In this document: positions 42,454 to 54,909 of the stretch, piece after piece | Layout of the letters: each line of letters starts with the position of its first letter | How positions within the stretch are numbered: position 1 is the stretch's first letter | NCBI GenBank assembly: GCA_023897205.1 | Contig: JAHWDD010000002.1 | Span: 3,720,001 to 3,784,000 of the forward strand | Reading direction: 5' to 3' | DNA: 64,000 nucleotides | DNA from: Exophiala sp. HKRS030 | Taxonomy: Eukaryota; Ascomycota; Eurotiomycetes; Chaetothyriales; Herpotrichiellaceae | Notes under the pieces: model-generated | What the model saw: only the letters and a program-made list of their open reading frames with translations | Database searches by the model: none | Told to the model about the DNA's origin: nothing | Translations under genes and position numbers: made by a program

Positions 42454-45226
42454 ATGGCGGACTACAATCGACGCCCGCGACGAGGTGGAGGTGGAGGAGG
42501 TGGAGGTCACTTTAACAATCGCAAGAGGAGATATAGAGGTACGATGCCTGATGCTGGACCAAGGTCTCAATGTTTCAGGCGTTCTGATCGATGTACAGAT
42601 GATGATTTTGAAGATCGACGGCCACAGCGACGTCGCTACGAGGAACCTCTGGCCGTCACAGTACGCAAACAAGTCCTTTCGATCGCTGAGAGTGTAAGGT
42701 CGAGCTCTACCATTCAGTCAACCTAGACACTGACCCGGCTATAGCCTGTCCGAAAAGCAGAAGAAGACGTTGCGACGATTGCGAAAACACTTGCCGACAA
42801 TTACTTCGACAATGAGGTGTCCACGAGCTTTGTGGACCTTGTCACTCAAATGTAAGACGTTCTTATTTCGACCCGTTGACGGCTGCTGAATCCAATAGGG
42901 TTATCGAGCAACCTCTTAAGACGCCCTTCCTAGCCGCTATCGTCTACCTCACGAACGCTCAGAAACCAGAGCTCGTCACGGACGTCCTGCGTAAGATCAG
43001 CGAAGCACTGCAGAAACGCCTGGATCTCGGACTATGGAGAGAAGCCAAGCTGTACCTGCGTTTTCTTGGTTGTCTACAAGGTATATTCTCAGAAGGTGGT
43101 GTCTTTACAATCCTCGAGGAGCTCTTCTCAAAGGCTGCCGACCTGCAAATGAAATCCTCTGAAGACGTAAGTCCCCAAGATCCTTCCTAGGCCGGAATAG
43201 CATTGTTAACCTGTTCGCAGTCACTCGGGTTGGAAATTGTCAAGATCATTCTGTTGACCATCCCGTACGCCATGTCCTCTAGTGCAACAGGACTCGAAGC
43301 CCAAGCACTGAGTCTTTTGGAGAAGACCGACATTATTGCCTCGACAGCCCACCCTCTGGAAGTCATAGTCGATCCATACCCAAGCCCAGAGGGAGGCGCG
43401 CCGACCTCTTCGGAAAGCGCTCTTGCTCTTCTCCAGAAGCACATGCAAGAAGAATCTCGGAATGGCTGGGAATTGGCGTGTTTGCCTCGACCGTGGAAGG
43501 GAGACCGATCTTCAGAAGAGGAGGAAGCATTGGCTGCTGCACAGACACATCAATTCCCTGCAATCAAAATTCCTGAGGAAATGCAGATTGGGCCGAGATC
43601 TATCTTCCCCGAGGTATATTTCTCAGTCTACGGTGAACAAGATATCGAAACGGTCCCACGGCCTTCTGATTCGGCGTCGATTCTGATCCGGGATGCCCTG
43701 TCAGACACGATCAATGGTCTTGATTTCAATCGAATGGCGGCGGCAAGGTTCCTCATCGACGTTGACTGCTATTTCGCCCCAGGCACGTTTGTGAAGCGAG
43801 CCACGCAATTTGACAAGCTCCGAGAGGTCGCTGGGGACAAGGCCACCTGGAAACCCGAGGATGTCATCGTCGATGCATGCTTTTCCCAGTTGATGCAGCT
43901 TCCTGCCCCGGAGCACAAGTTGATTTACTATCACTCGGTTCTGACGGAAGCTTGTAAGCTGGCGCCAGCTGCAGTCGCACCCAGTCTGGGTAGGGCGATC
44001 CGGTTCCTGTACCGTAACGTTGATCGAATGGATTTCGAACTGTCTCAACGGTTTCTGGATTGGTTTGCCCATCATCTGAGTAATTTTGGTTTCACTTGGA
44101 AATGGACGGAGTGGTAAGGCCTTTTCTGCATACACAGTTTCTCAATGTCGCTAACTAGCACAGGGTCGACGACGTTCAACTTCTCAATGTTCACCCGAAG
44201 AAGGCATTCATCATAGATGCCCTAGACAAGGAAATCCGATTGAGCTTTTCTAAGCGGATCAAGAACACACTACCTGAACCCTACCAAGCTTTGATTTCCG
44301 AAGAAAAGGAGAAAGACTCACCCGATTTCAAGTATAATGACGATTCAACTCCGTTCGCTACACAAGGTAAAGCGATTGCACAACTCGTCCGCACCAAAGC
44401 TGCGAACGAAGAGTTTTCGCCCCTCCTGGAGACCATTGAGCAGGAAGCCATGGCGTCGGGGATGGCTGATCCTGAATTGGCATCCACCGACGCTTTCGTC
44501 ACCTCGATATGTTGGATCGGCTCCAAATCATTATCGCACGTACTTGCCTGCATCGAGCGGTGCAAGGAGCGACTGCTGGCCATCAGTTCTAAAAGTCCCG
44601 CCTGCAGAAAACAAATCATGACATCAGTCATGAATTACTGGAAGTCCCAGACGGGAGTCGGCGTCATCATCCTGGACAAATTGCTGAACTACCAAATCCT
44701 AACGCCCAGCAGTATTGTTGAATGGGCACTTGTCGACCACGTAGCTCGAGGCACGCTACTCGCGAGTGCCTGGTGTTACGAACTTGTGGAAAAGACCACC
44801 AAGAAGGTGGGGTCACGGGTTCACAGCATTGTGCACGCAATTCGACAGCTTGGGCTCACAGATGATCAGAAGAGTGAGCTGCAACAGACGTTGACGAAAG
44901 AGTTGGAGAGTATGAAGACGCTTTATGAGAGCATTCAGGATGCGGTCGTGAGTATTCGCGACGGCAACCAGGACGAGATGATGGAGAGCAGCGATGCGCT
45001 TCGTGCAGAGGATGAAGAATTACTCAAGTCATGGGGTGGAAAATGGGCAAAGACGTTTCAGCGCAAGTGTGCGGTGGAAGAGAATTGGGTTCGAGAAGAA
45101 TTGGCCAGACCAATTCCTGAGCCTGAAGTCAAGGAGCAGACGATGACCATGGACAGTGTCGACTCTGGCCTCAACGGTGCTGGCGAGAATGGTAACGCCG
45201 ACGCGGACGTGGATGGGATCGAGTAG
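42454..45226 (+). CDS. CBC1: Nuclear cap-binding complex large subunit (CBP80)
   Basis: Six exons (42454-42538, 42599-42693, 42745-42851, 42899-43166, 43221-44113, 44164-45226) encode 836 residues. The N-terminus is Arg/Gly-rich (RRPRRGGGGGGGG..RKRRYR), a likely nuclear localisation signal. An MIF4G helical domain follows: TSFVDLVTQMVIEQPLKTPF, YLTNAQKPELVTDVLRKI, LRFLGCLQGIFSEGG. The MIF4G-like middle domains include LPRPWKGDRSSEEE, LIYYHSVLTEACKLAP and RFLDWFAHHLSNFGFTWKW. The C-terminal domain contains FVTSICWIGSKSLSHVLACIERCKERL. CBP80 pairs with CBP20 on the m7G cap of RNA polymerase II transcripts and supports splicing, export and quality control. The order of blocks and length fit the family (yeast Sto1/Cbc1). 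CBP20 is not in the window. Confidence 0.93.
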
Positions 45227-46506
45227 ATTGTGTTTTGTACGAGTAATACGACATGAGACACCCGGCGAGGACGGTGCGGCCAAAGATCCGGCCATATCGG
45301 CATGGTGTTGACTGTACAGTGCTGGAGCTTCGGATCGAGAGCCTTGGGAGGTTTTTGTAATAAGCAACCGCCTCTCTTGTACAATACACGGGGGACAAGC
45401 AAAACTCACGTCTTTACTTTGCCCCATTTCATTGAGATTTTACTGCCATATTATGCTACAAATGGTTGTCGGGATGGCTGGACTGCAATGCAGCAATTGC
45501 CGGTCAATTTCATATCCTCTTGTCATTTATTGCAGGGTCATGGAGAGGCGGTATATTCTCTGATCGGCTACGATGAGGAAAGAATATTTAGGAACGTGAA
45601 TGTGGAAAAGAGTCGAAGGATTTAAAGAGATAGTTCTTGACCTCTTGTAATGGAAATTTCTATCTATTTTCTCCATCAAATCGCGCGTCTCGAACAGGCC
45701 ATCATCATCAACCCGAGTCGTTAGAGACGGACACAGTGGGTTTGAGTCTCCAAGAGAGAGAGAGAGAGGTCTGCAATCACATTCTCGCGAGAGAGCCTCG
45801 AATAGAGTACACCCACTGACCCACCCCAATCGATAGACATCCGGACACATTAGTAATGGTCCCGGCGACGTGGTGTCTGAATTCGCAGCACACGCTAGGC
45901 TATGGGAATCACTGGCGGTGTGAGGTGATGTGATGTGTCTGGCCGATTGTCTAGCCGATATACATGCCGGTCGTAGAGAGGTTTTCAGAATTCCTTTTCC
46001 CTGCCATTCCGGGATCCGGAGGTTGTCCATCGGGGCTTTTCTCCCCCCACGTGGTGTTCGTCAAGGAGTTGAACTCGTTAAAGCCGTGAAAGAAGTTCGA
46101 GTCGGCCTTGGTTGGTGGCTGCTGCACCGGACTTATCATCGAGACCTCATTCGAACAACAGAGTCCGACGCGACCGAAAGCAACTTTTTCACTGAGCCTT
46201 TGGTTTGTATAGCACGTACGGTTGCCAGCCAAAAGTGGTTGATCGGATGCACATGCACTTTGCTTGTTAGCCTTGTAAAAGTGACACGATGCGTCCTGTT
46301 TGCTTGTGTGCAGGTAGGTAGCAAGGTCGGCCAAAGTGACAGAAAGAGTGCCGTTCCATACAACGACATCGTGATAGTGTGAGGGAGTTCATTGGAGCCG
46401 CCCGAATCCTGGATAAGGTCTTGCATTTCGCAAAAATTAAGTGACAATCTTTAGCGGATAGATACTCGATGTGTTCGCAGCTGTACCGTACGACCAAGGG
46501 CTTCTC
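45227..46506. other. Convergent 3' interval of 1.3 kb
   Basis: Between CBP80 (+) and the SF3B4-like gene (-). It includes a GA-repeat (agagagagagag) near 45760. Several frames stay open but none has start, splicing and coding character together. Confidence 0.4.
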
Positions 46507-46639
46507 TCATTTTCGAATCCCGTATCCTTGGAAACCGCCGGGCGGTCCGGCGGGAGGAGCTGGAGGCATAGCACCAGGCTGTGGACCTCCAAAGCCAGGG
46601 GGAGGGGCGAACCCAGGAGGAGGAGGCGGCGGCGGCGCA

Positions 46640-46688
<49 letters not shown>

Positions 46689-47651
46689 GCTGTGGAAAGC
46701 CTGCGGGCATCTGGTTGAAACCTGGTGGCATGAAGCCCTGCGGTCCGCCATATCCTGCTTGACTCGGAGGAGGACGTGCTGGGAGGCCACCAGGTGGTGC
46801 AGGCAGTGGCGCACTCTGTGGCGGAGGAGGTCTTGCCTGAATTGGAGGAGGGACGGCCTGGTAGTTTCCGTTCGGTGGTCCGAAGCCGACGGGGGTGGCA
46901 GGAGTCTGAGGCATGGCACCAAACATTGGCGGGCCGCCGACTGGGATGGTGGCGGGGGTGGGTTGAACGCCGTGAGCTTTGGCCTGAGCAGCTAGCATAC
47001 GTTCGGCTTGGTCACCGTGTCTCTCGCCCTTGCCGTCCTTTTTGTAGGCGTATTGAACCGAGACTTCTTTGTTCATGAGATATTGACCATTCATATTGGC
47101 GATGGCGTCGTCAGAAGACTCAAAGTTGGAGAAAGAGACAAATCCATAACCCTTGGACAAGTTGTTTTCGTCGCGAGCAACCTAGGAGCGAGGTTAGAAT
47201 AGGAGAAGAAAAATTCATGACTGCTGAAGGCTTATTAAGAGTAGATTATACACACCTTTGGAGCCGCGACCAAAGTACCGAATCGTCCGAAAGTGTCGTA
47301 CAGCATTCTCTCATCGACCATAGGATCCAAGTTTCCTACAAATAGCTCGGCACCGACCTCGACAGACTTCTGCTTGTCCGCACTGGCCTTGTTGACTCTG
47401 ATGGGTTTCCCGTATAATCTGACCTGGTTCATGATTCGGGCAGCATACTCTGCATCCTCCTCCGAGTTGAACTCGACGAAGCCATAGCCTTGGTGCGTCT
47501 GGGTGACTCGGTCCTTGGGCAAGTGGACGTTGGCGATGCGGCCGGCCTGTAGGAAGAGCTCCCAAACCAAGGCATCGGTGACTCGCTCGTCGAGATTGCC
47601 AATGTATATGGTCGAATCTTTGTCTTGCTCCCAGTGTCGAGCGGCAGACAT
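46507..47651 (-). CDS. Splicing factor 3b subunit 4 (SF3B4/Hsh49-like)
   Basis: Exons 47256-47651 and 46507-47181 give 356 residues. Two RRMs are present. RRM1 has RNP2 IYIGNL at 15-20 and RNP1 GYGFVEF at 55-61; RRM2 has LFVGNL at 103-108 and KGYGFVSF encoded in exon 2. The spacing, the [11 protein letters not shown] linker and [19 protein letters not shown] are diagnostic of SF3B4. The protein is part of the U2 snRNP SF3b complex and contacts pre-mRNA near the branch site. The C-terminus is Pro/Gly-rich as in metazoan SF3B4. It carries a run of 17 Gln, 16 of them CAA, a pure trinucleotide repeat, followed by HAPPPPPPP. The intron (47182-47255) separates PK from VARDENNLS. It is divergent from TOM7 (364 bp). 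Confidence 0.93.
46639..46692 (-). repeat. CAA trinucleotide repeat coding polyglutamine
   Basis: Sixteen uninterrupted TTG units on the + strand (46642-46689) plus one CTG encode 17 Gln near residue 300 of the SF3B4-like protein. The purity suggests recent slippage and likely length variation between strains. Confidence 0.9.
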
Positions 47652-48015
47652 CTTTTCAGACTAGGTCTCTCAGCTTAACCTCAAGATTGTCAAAGTGTCT
47701 GGAAAAGTCGTTATTAGGGTTGTTGACGACGTGAAGTGCTGCAAGGCAAGTTATCGACCTGGGAATAATTCTCTCGAATCATCCAAACAAAAGTTCTTGC
47801 GAGGGCAAAGAAGCCTATCGTGAAAAGCGAGAGAGCTTATCCATCTTGGGTCTAGTGCGTATTCCACGTGACCAGGATTTTCTGATTTCTCCAAATCATT
47901 CTCGCAGCTTCAAATCAATTGCGCTGGCATCACAAGTACAACGGTCTATTTCAGAAGATATCGAGTTTCGAAACGGCAAATCTATCATTCACCAGTCGGT
48001 CAGAGATTCGCCAAG
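47652..48015. promoter_or_regulatory. Divergent promoter region, SF3B4-like and TOM7
   Basis: 364 bp between the two start codons. No ORF, and no specific site is claimed. Confidence 0.45.
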
Positions 48016-48340
48016 ATGATTCAATTTTCCGAAGAAACCAAGGTATGGCTTTTTTTCCCTGGCCGCCATATATCGTCCCAAACTAAGTTGACTTTTTTAG
48101 GAACGCATCTCAAAGGTCATTGACATCACCAAGGAAGTGGTTCACTATGGCTATCTACCTTTGATACTCTACCTTGGTATGATCGGAGATCTTCGAACAT
48201 GACACGCCAACTGACGGAGGCAGGCTACACACGGAGCGAACCCAAACCAGCTCTCATCAGGTACGCTTCTTCCCACAAGAGGTCGTGTCCAAGGGCAGTG
48301 TTGACATTTCCGCAGCTTAATATCACCTTTTGCGAACTGA
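48016..48340 (+). CDS. TOM7: TOM complex small subunit Tom7
   Basis: A 54-residue protein split over four tiny exons (48016-48042, 48101-48176, 48224-48260, 48316-48340). Every junction has GT..AG borders and phases add to an exact frame. It reads [55 protein letters not shown]. The cytosolic start F/L-SEE-S/T-KER, one hydrophobic tail anchor ([12 protein letters not shown]) and the KPALIRSLISP end are those of Tom7. Tom7 sits around the Tom40 barrel in the mitochondrial outer membrane and modulates assembly and dissociation of the TOM complex. It is too short and fragmented for simple ORF scanning. Expected to be constitutively expressed. Confidence 0.93.
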
Positions 48341-49689
48341 AATCCTACGAGATCTTCCTAAAGACCCACGCACTGTAAATTACCATTGATGACGGAGAGC
48401 CGTGAGAGTGTTGGAAATTGGGGCCGGAGGAGAACAGCTTCGCGAAATCTGAAGCGGAAACAGGCGCAACAACATGCTAGATTGTGGTCAAATCCGCGAG
48501 CAAAGTAATTGGTGACGAACTCGACTCTCTCCGACGGCGAGGCTTTGGGTTGGCCGCAGGCTGGTGAGCCGATGTTGGGAGAAGAAGTCAGAACCATTGT
48601 GTGCTCGCGCATGGCAGCTTCTGTATAACAGCCTTGAGGTCCTTGATGCACCCTGAACAGAATAATCTTAACTCTGCAAGATATGCTAAAGATTCCAGAT
48701 TTACATGCTGACGATCAAAAATGTATTATTGTGGTCACTTTGAGTCCTCTGGAAGGCTGGTATGCCTGAATTTTGCCAATGCCGTATGATTTCCAGTGAT
48801 TAGATTGGGGCAGATCTCTACGAGCACCCTGAGGTTTGTCTAACAGCGCATTGCTATGACACATGGCACTTTCAACGGTGAAGCTTGTTGCAGGTTTGAG
48901 ATACAACAGCGAGGGCTACGCGTGATGTTCCCGAGGCGCAGAGTGCAGTTGAGATGGAACTCCGCCTGATTTTGAGGTCATGAGGTCGACAGCCTCGCAC
49001 GTCTTCGATGAGTCAAGCTGGCTGCAAAAATGGCGGAGCTATCCTCTTTGGCATAGCAGGGATTAATCAATACTCTCTGCATATCCGAAATGGACTTTCA
49101 GCTGAACATGTCGCCGGACTCCCCGTGGCTAACTACCTACGGAAGCAAACGACCAGGGCTGATGCTACTCGCTGAAGTCCCTTGCCCACCAGTTCATCCC
49201 TTGGTCTCTAGATACCTGCAGGTGACCTATCAGAAAGTCGAGACCGGGTTGCATCGAGAACTGAATCCAGGCGTATTGTAATCGTACGAGTACTGTAATC
49301 AAAGTCTCGCGTCTGGAAATATCTGGCAGGTAACCTACCTGGTACGGATACTGTACTGCACATATACGAAGTGATAGCACGCGATGATTCGCGCGGACAA
49401 GGATCTTCCAATAATAAGGGTGGAGTATTGTATCTGATGGAACTTGGCCCTAGCGTCGCCTGTTCGCCCGTCTCCCAAGCGATCTCCCCCCTACACCGAC
49501 AACCACCTTTGGGTCATTTTCCTGGGGCCTGGGGGCGGTCTGCACAGCGCATGCATGCATGGCGCACCCAGGCTCTAACGACTGACTGATTAGGCTTGGG
49601 TCCCCACTAAACAGGCACCCACAGCCCTCACCACATAGGCTCACCACTGACTTGTATCTGGCCCGGCGCTAGGTGGGTTCGAATCCCCC
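48341..49689. other. Intergenic region after TOM7
   Basis: TOM7 3' UTR and upstream flank of the TUP1-type gene. Frames such as 49090-49281 lack coding character. A GGTTCGAATCC word at 49676 resembles a tRNA T-loop, but acceptor and D arms are absent. Confidence 0.4.
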
Positions 49690-50369
49690 TTGCGGCTTTC
49701 GGCTGGAAGCTCGATGGAGCGTCTGCCCAACTTAGTTGCCCGCAAGCCTTTTTTGTCCAGGGTTTCTGCTTGGTTCGTTACGGAGTACGGAGTTGTATGT
49801 CACACGGCCTTGCTAGGCACACCTGCCACCAGGGTTGTTCCTGTGGTTCCTCTGGTCCCTCTGGCTGTTTTGGCTTGTCTCTTCCTCCCCCCCCCGGGTT
49901 GCTGCTGGTCCGTCTCCCTCGTCCCAGCACCTCGTGCTTCAACTCGCTCCTCTTCTGAGGCTTGCCGTCACATCTTCTACTCTTTCAGCCCGCAATTTTC
50001 TTTGCCTCTTCTCCCATCTCTCATCTTCTCCCCTTCAGCCTCACCCTACTCACCTTGTCCCGCAACCTTTAATCTTGTCGTCATCCTCGAGCTCGGACGT
50101 AGGCCCAGTGGCGATATCCTTGCGCGTATTGGCTCTATCTCGTCGGACCTCAGGCGTTGGCACACCGAGTGCTTATTTGCTTTTTTCCCCCTACCACTAG
50201 CGCCGTTTCCACCCAAAAAGAAGGTACAATTAATAGCTGCGCTCAATCGCAACCCTCATCCCCCGATTATCTTCCACCCTGGTGCTAATTCATCCTCAGA
50301 CTTGAATCTTCGATTCTCTCACCCAGAACTTCTTTCTTGCAACTCTTTCCCCCCCTCCATCTCTTCACC
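49690..50369 (+). promoter_or_regulatory. Pyrimidine-rich leader of the TUP1-type gene
   Basis: A C/T-rich stretch of nearly 700 bp with TACGGAGTACGGAGTT at 49779-49794. An ATG at 49714 opens a 243-codon frame that overlaps the TUP1 start codon in a different frame and ends at 50445. If transcription begins upstream of 49714, this would act as an overlapping uORF. Confidence 0.4.
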
Positions 50370-52299
50370 ATGTTCAACGCGACCCAGCATCGCGGCAACC
50401 CTAATTTGGGGCCCGCGCCTCCTGGGCCGCCGAACCATCGGCTGAACGAAATCTTCGAATCATTGCGCTCGGAATTTGAGAACCAGACTCGGTCAAGTGA
50501 GCAGGTTGAGAACCAAGTTGCTCAGCAAATTCAGGAGATGGAGTTGATCCGAAACAAGGTCTATCAACTCGAACAGAATCAATTGAAGATGAAGCAGGAA
50601 TACGAGTCTGAGATCCGCGTTCTCAGACACGAACTCGAAGTGCGCGGCGGCGCCCAGGTTCAATCCCACATCGGCGGACCTCCTCAGCATAGCGGCCCTC
50701 CTGTGCAGGCTCCTCCCTCCCTTGGTCACGGTCAGGGCGGCCTCTTCAGTGGCATCATGGCCAACCAAGGTCAAGGCGGTCCCGGACTCGCTCCTCCACC
50801 AGAACAGGCAGCTCCTCAACAGCATCCCCTTCAGCCACCGCCACCAGCAGGCCAGCCTCAAGGTCCACCCCAGGGCCCAAATGCCTTTCCCGGCTATCAG
50901 CAGGCGCCTGCCCTGAATGGCTACGGACCGCAAGGACAGCCTCCTACCAGCTCCCCGGGACTAGGCAAGAATCGTAATATGACAACTAGGGGCGGCCCCG
51001 GACCAGCTACGCCTCAGCAACACCCGGGCCAACCACAGCCAATGCCTTACCAAAACGACCCAAGAGCGTCTCCTCAAATTCCTAGACCGACTCCTCCGGG
51101 AAGCGACATGCAACTTGGCCCGCGCCATCAGATGCCAGGTCAAGGACAATACCCCAATGTCGGCAATGTTCTCGCAGACCTCAACCCAGACGATCTACCA
51201 GACCATTTGAAGCGGATGGGTGCTAATGGCGAATGGCACGCCGTATTCAACCCCAACGTGCCACGCGTGCTGGACATTACACTTTTGCACAACCTCGTCC
51301 ACGAGTCCGTGGTCTGCTGCGTCCGCTTCTCCAACGATGGCAAGTACATCGCCACTGGCTGCAACCGCAGTGCACAGATCTTCGACGCTCGAGATGGGCG
51401 CAAGGTCTGCGAGCTGCTCGATGACAACGTCCAAGACAAGGACGGTGACTTGTATATCCGATCAGTCTGCTTTTCTCCTGACGGAAAGCTCTTGGCCACA
51501 GGTGCCGAAGACAAAAAGATCAGGGTCTGGGACATCGAAAGCAAGCGCATCCGAACCATCTTCGATGGTCACGAGCAAGATATCTACTCTTTGGATTTCT
51601 CCCGCACCGGACGACTGATTGCCTCGGGCTCCGGCGACAAGACGGTGCGCCTCTGGGATATTGAATCCAACCAGCAAGTTATGGTCCTGTCCATTGAAGA
51701 CGGTGTGACCACTGTGGCCATGTCTCCTGATGGTCGCTTCGTCGCGGCCGGTTCGCTCGACAAGAGTGTGCGAGTCTGGGACTGCTCCAGTGGTTATCTG
51801 ATCGAGCGTCTGGAAGGACCACAGGGCCACAAAGACAGTGTCTACTCGGTTGCCTTTTCCCCCAGTGGCCGAGAACTGGTCAGCGGCAGCTTGGACAAGA
51901 CGATCAAGATGTGGGAGCTTTCTCCTCAGCGCGGCCTCGTCCCATCCGCATCCAACGGTAAGGACGGCAAGTGCATCCGAACATTCGAAGGACACAAGGT
52001 AAGTTCTGACATTCTTTCGACGCATGAAAACGAGACTAACTGTTGCTTTTCAGGATTATGTTCTCTCGGTCTGTCTCACCCCTGGCGGAGAATGGGTCAT
52101 GTCAGGATCCAAGGATCGTGGAGTACAATTCTGGGATCCAAATACTGGTAACGCCCAGATGATGCTCCAAGGACACAAGAACTCGGTCATCTCGGTGGCA
52201 CCCTGCCCGACTGGACATTTGTTCGCCACGGGCTCAGGAGACATGAAGGCCCGTATCTGGCAGTACACAAGTTGGCGTGGAGCCCATCAAGGTATCTAA
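50370..52299 (+). CDS. TUP1: Tup1/RCO-1/RcoA global transcriptional corepressor
   Basis: Exons 50370-51998 and 52054-52299 give 624 residues. The N-terminal Tup_N coiled coil ([16 protein letters not shown]...[34 protein letters not shown], residues 15-90) tetramerises and binds Ssn6/Cyc8. A Gln/Pro/Gly-rich linker follows (about 95-270). Then comes [18 protein letters not shown] and a seven-bladed WD40 propeller ([74 protein letters not shown] and so on). The order and linker match Neurospora RCO-1 and Aspergillus RcoA. The complex represses many genes, including glucose-repressed, developmental and secondary-metabolism genes. The C-terminus after [13 protein letters not shown] ends a few residues later at 52299. 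The single intron lies between blades. Confidence 0.95.
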
Positions 52300-54909
52300 A
52301 GCGATACTGAAAAATTCCTGACAAGGAGAAACCATTGGAATCGTAATTCCATGGACTTCTCTGGTCGGAGGAAAAATCTGTTGTGCACCTCTCTGTGAGA
52401 TATGTTGTTTATGGTGATGATGGGTACTACCAAGAAGGCTGGCCAACGGATGGGAACATTGCAACACAGGCAAAGTCAGTGGTATGTTGGCATGGAATGT
52501 GATGCTTCGTCGAATTTTCGGTTTCAGGTATCATGTAACTTGGGGGCGTGGGACGAGTGCATTAGTGGGCAACAGAATGGGAGCCCTGGTAGGAGTGCGC
52601 TCAGTGCAGTTTCGTTTTGGTAACCCTTGATTTCGCAGGAGAACATCCATGAGGGATTTTGGGGGCTTTTGACTAGCGCATGGACATGATTGCCCATGCA
52701 TTGAGGTTTTCGTAGAGACAAAAAATTCAAATAGTATCCTTGACGATCCCGTTGGCCTCTTGATCTGTGGTGTTTTTTCCCTGCGGTGCTAATTGTTTAG
52801 AGACTCACAACAGAAAATATACGACAACTGACGTGGGAGCAGGAAGGAGATGAAGATGTCACTATCAGATATCAGAAGTCCATGCGAGATTGAAGCCAAG
52901 TCAATGTCGGTCACGTCGACCTTGCTACGGCTACAGTACAGAGAGCATGTGTTTGACAGCCTCCCACGCCGGCCTCTACCGGCCGGGCCCATCCGCCTCG
53001 AAGGACGGTTGCTACTGTTGCTCGCTACGCTCTTCCCACGGTCGTTTCATCTGTCGAGGTCGGTACGCGTGGTGACCATTTAGCGGCACTGGTGTACCGC
53101 TGGCCGCTGCCATGACCAACTGTGCGAGTATGTGCTCGTATCTACAGCAAATGGGCGTATGGGCAGAATTTTCTCTACTCCCCCCCTTCAGGTCAACCAG
53201 GGGATTCCTGATTCTACTCCGCATCGCGTATCGCAGCGTGCATTTTCTTCACGGAACATTTTGCGTAAATGGCCCTCCTCCAGGCGAAGGGCGCGTGGGA
53301 TGTGTCCCCAAGGAGCCGAGCAATCACTACCAATCCCTGGCTTTGGCTATCCCGTCCTATCTCGCTCTCGATCTGTCTATTGATCCCCAGATACAAGGGG
53401 TGCCAACGCTGGTCAGGCATGGGCCCAGCTACCCTTCGTCATCAGGCCATGTCTGCAGCCGAGGAAAAATTTTCAATCTGCAAGCCTGACAGGGGGGAGG
53501 ACGACAAGTGCTGGAATGGACCAAGAAAGCATGGACACAGAAAAATTGACTTATCAGCCGCTGCAAGATAACATAGCCTCCCAAGCCACCACCTCGAAGA
53601 TTACGTGCCTGGACATGTCTCTATCCTCACTCGACCTAGCGACCCTATGACAGAGAGTCAAGTATCCGCCTGGGGCCGAGTGTCTGTTCGTTGGCACTGA
53701 GAAGCAGCGGAGAAAGAGTGTCCTCCCGTACTCCGTACAAGCACCCGGGCACCGGTCCCGGCCAACTTCAGCTCTTATTGCAGGGCAACTTCGCTTAATC
53801 CTGGTCATCACGAAAGCCACGCGCCTTCCTAATGCAACGACTCTCCTGTTCAGGTATGGTCTGGCTGTCCAAGACGTCTCCAACCCAGCGGGCCTTTATC
53901 AGCGATCATGCCGGCCTAATGCACTTCCACCACCCTCCATCATCATCGTCCATACGGAGAAGCAACATTTGCTGTACCTCCCCTTCGTCGAGAGATCCCG
54001 CCCCCATGTCGCTTCTCGATTTTTTGGTACTTTGCTTCGAGCGCGATCGCTGACGCTATCTCGAACCCCCTGGCACTTTTGTGCCAACCATGTCGCTGCC
54101 TCCCGCGGCCGGACACTCCCTCTCTCGCACCTGCATCTTGTCTCTTCGAGGCTTCTGACTGGCTTGAGGCTGTCGGTTTTCTCTTGATCAGCCACTAACA
54201 ACGCTTCGGATCATGAAAAATTTTTCCACTGTCACCTGGCCCTCCCTGAACACGGTAAGCGGATGCGCCATGATGCCTTACGGCGTCTGCCCTAAACTCC
54301 ATTTTCCAACAAGGCTGCATCATGTTAGTATCTTAGCCGCGACAGCCACCCTCGTCCGATTGAGGGATGGGGTCTTGCAATCTCTTCACCTGCAGATTGA
54401 TCCCTGACTATACTTGGTTCGAGCTTGACATGCCCACGCTGACTTACCAGTCGTCGAATCTATTGAAGATATTTTCACTCGCAATGCAAAGGTATAAACC
54501 CCCAATTCTGATCTCATCGTCCCCGTTCCTCGTTTGACCTCGTCCGGAACCCAAGGTCGGCTGTTCATATATTGCTTGCATCTTTGTGTCTCCTGTTCCT
54601 ATAGCATAAGTACTCCCTTGGTTCTCAAGATCTTCCAGTGTCACTCCATACCTACTCCACCTTTCCGCCAATCAACGATCTGCGACTACGCTACCCTTGC
54701 TCCGTTGCTACCTCTCCCGAGACTATTCTACTCGAGCCGACAACCAGTTCCTGCTTGTTATGTAGTCTTCCTTTGATCATCTCCTCCCTACTTCGCAGAA
54801 GACCTCTAGGATTTCGGGGCTTCCCTGTGACGATACCATTCTTCCACGGCAACCAGAAAGTGTCTTTACTCTCTCATCAAGATACAGTCCAGACTCTGGA
54901 AAGAAGAAG
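52300..54909. other. 2.6-kb intergenic region
   Basis: TUP1 3' UTR and a long promoter/leader of the zinc-finger gene. TACTCCGTA occurs at 53731. From about 54540 to 54900 the + strand is CT-rich, probably leader. Several open frames here lack family resemblance or splice support. No gene is supported. Confidence 0.45.

Noticed and set aside
49640..49710. Possible tRNA (GGTTCGAATCC T-loop-like word)
   Set aside because: The T-stem has a mismatch and no matching acceptor stem, D-arm or anticodon arm can be drawn upstream.
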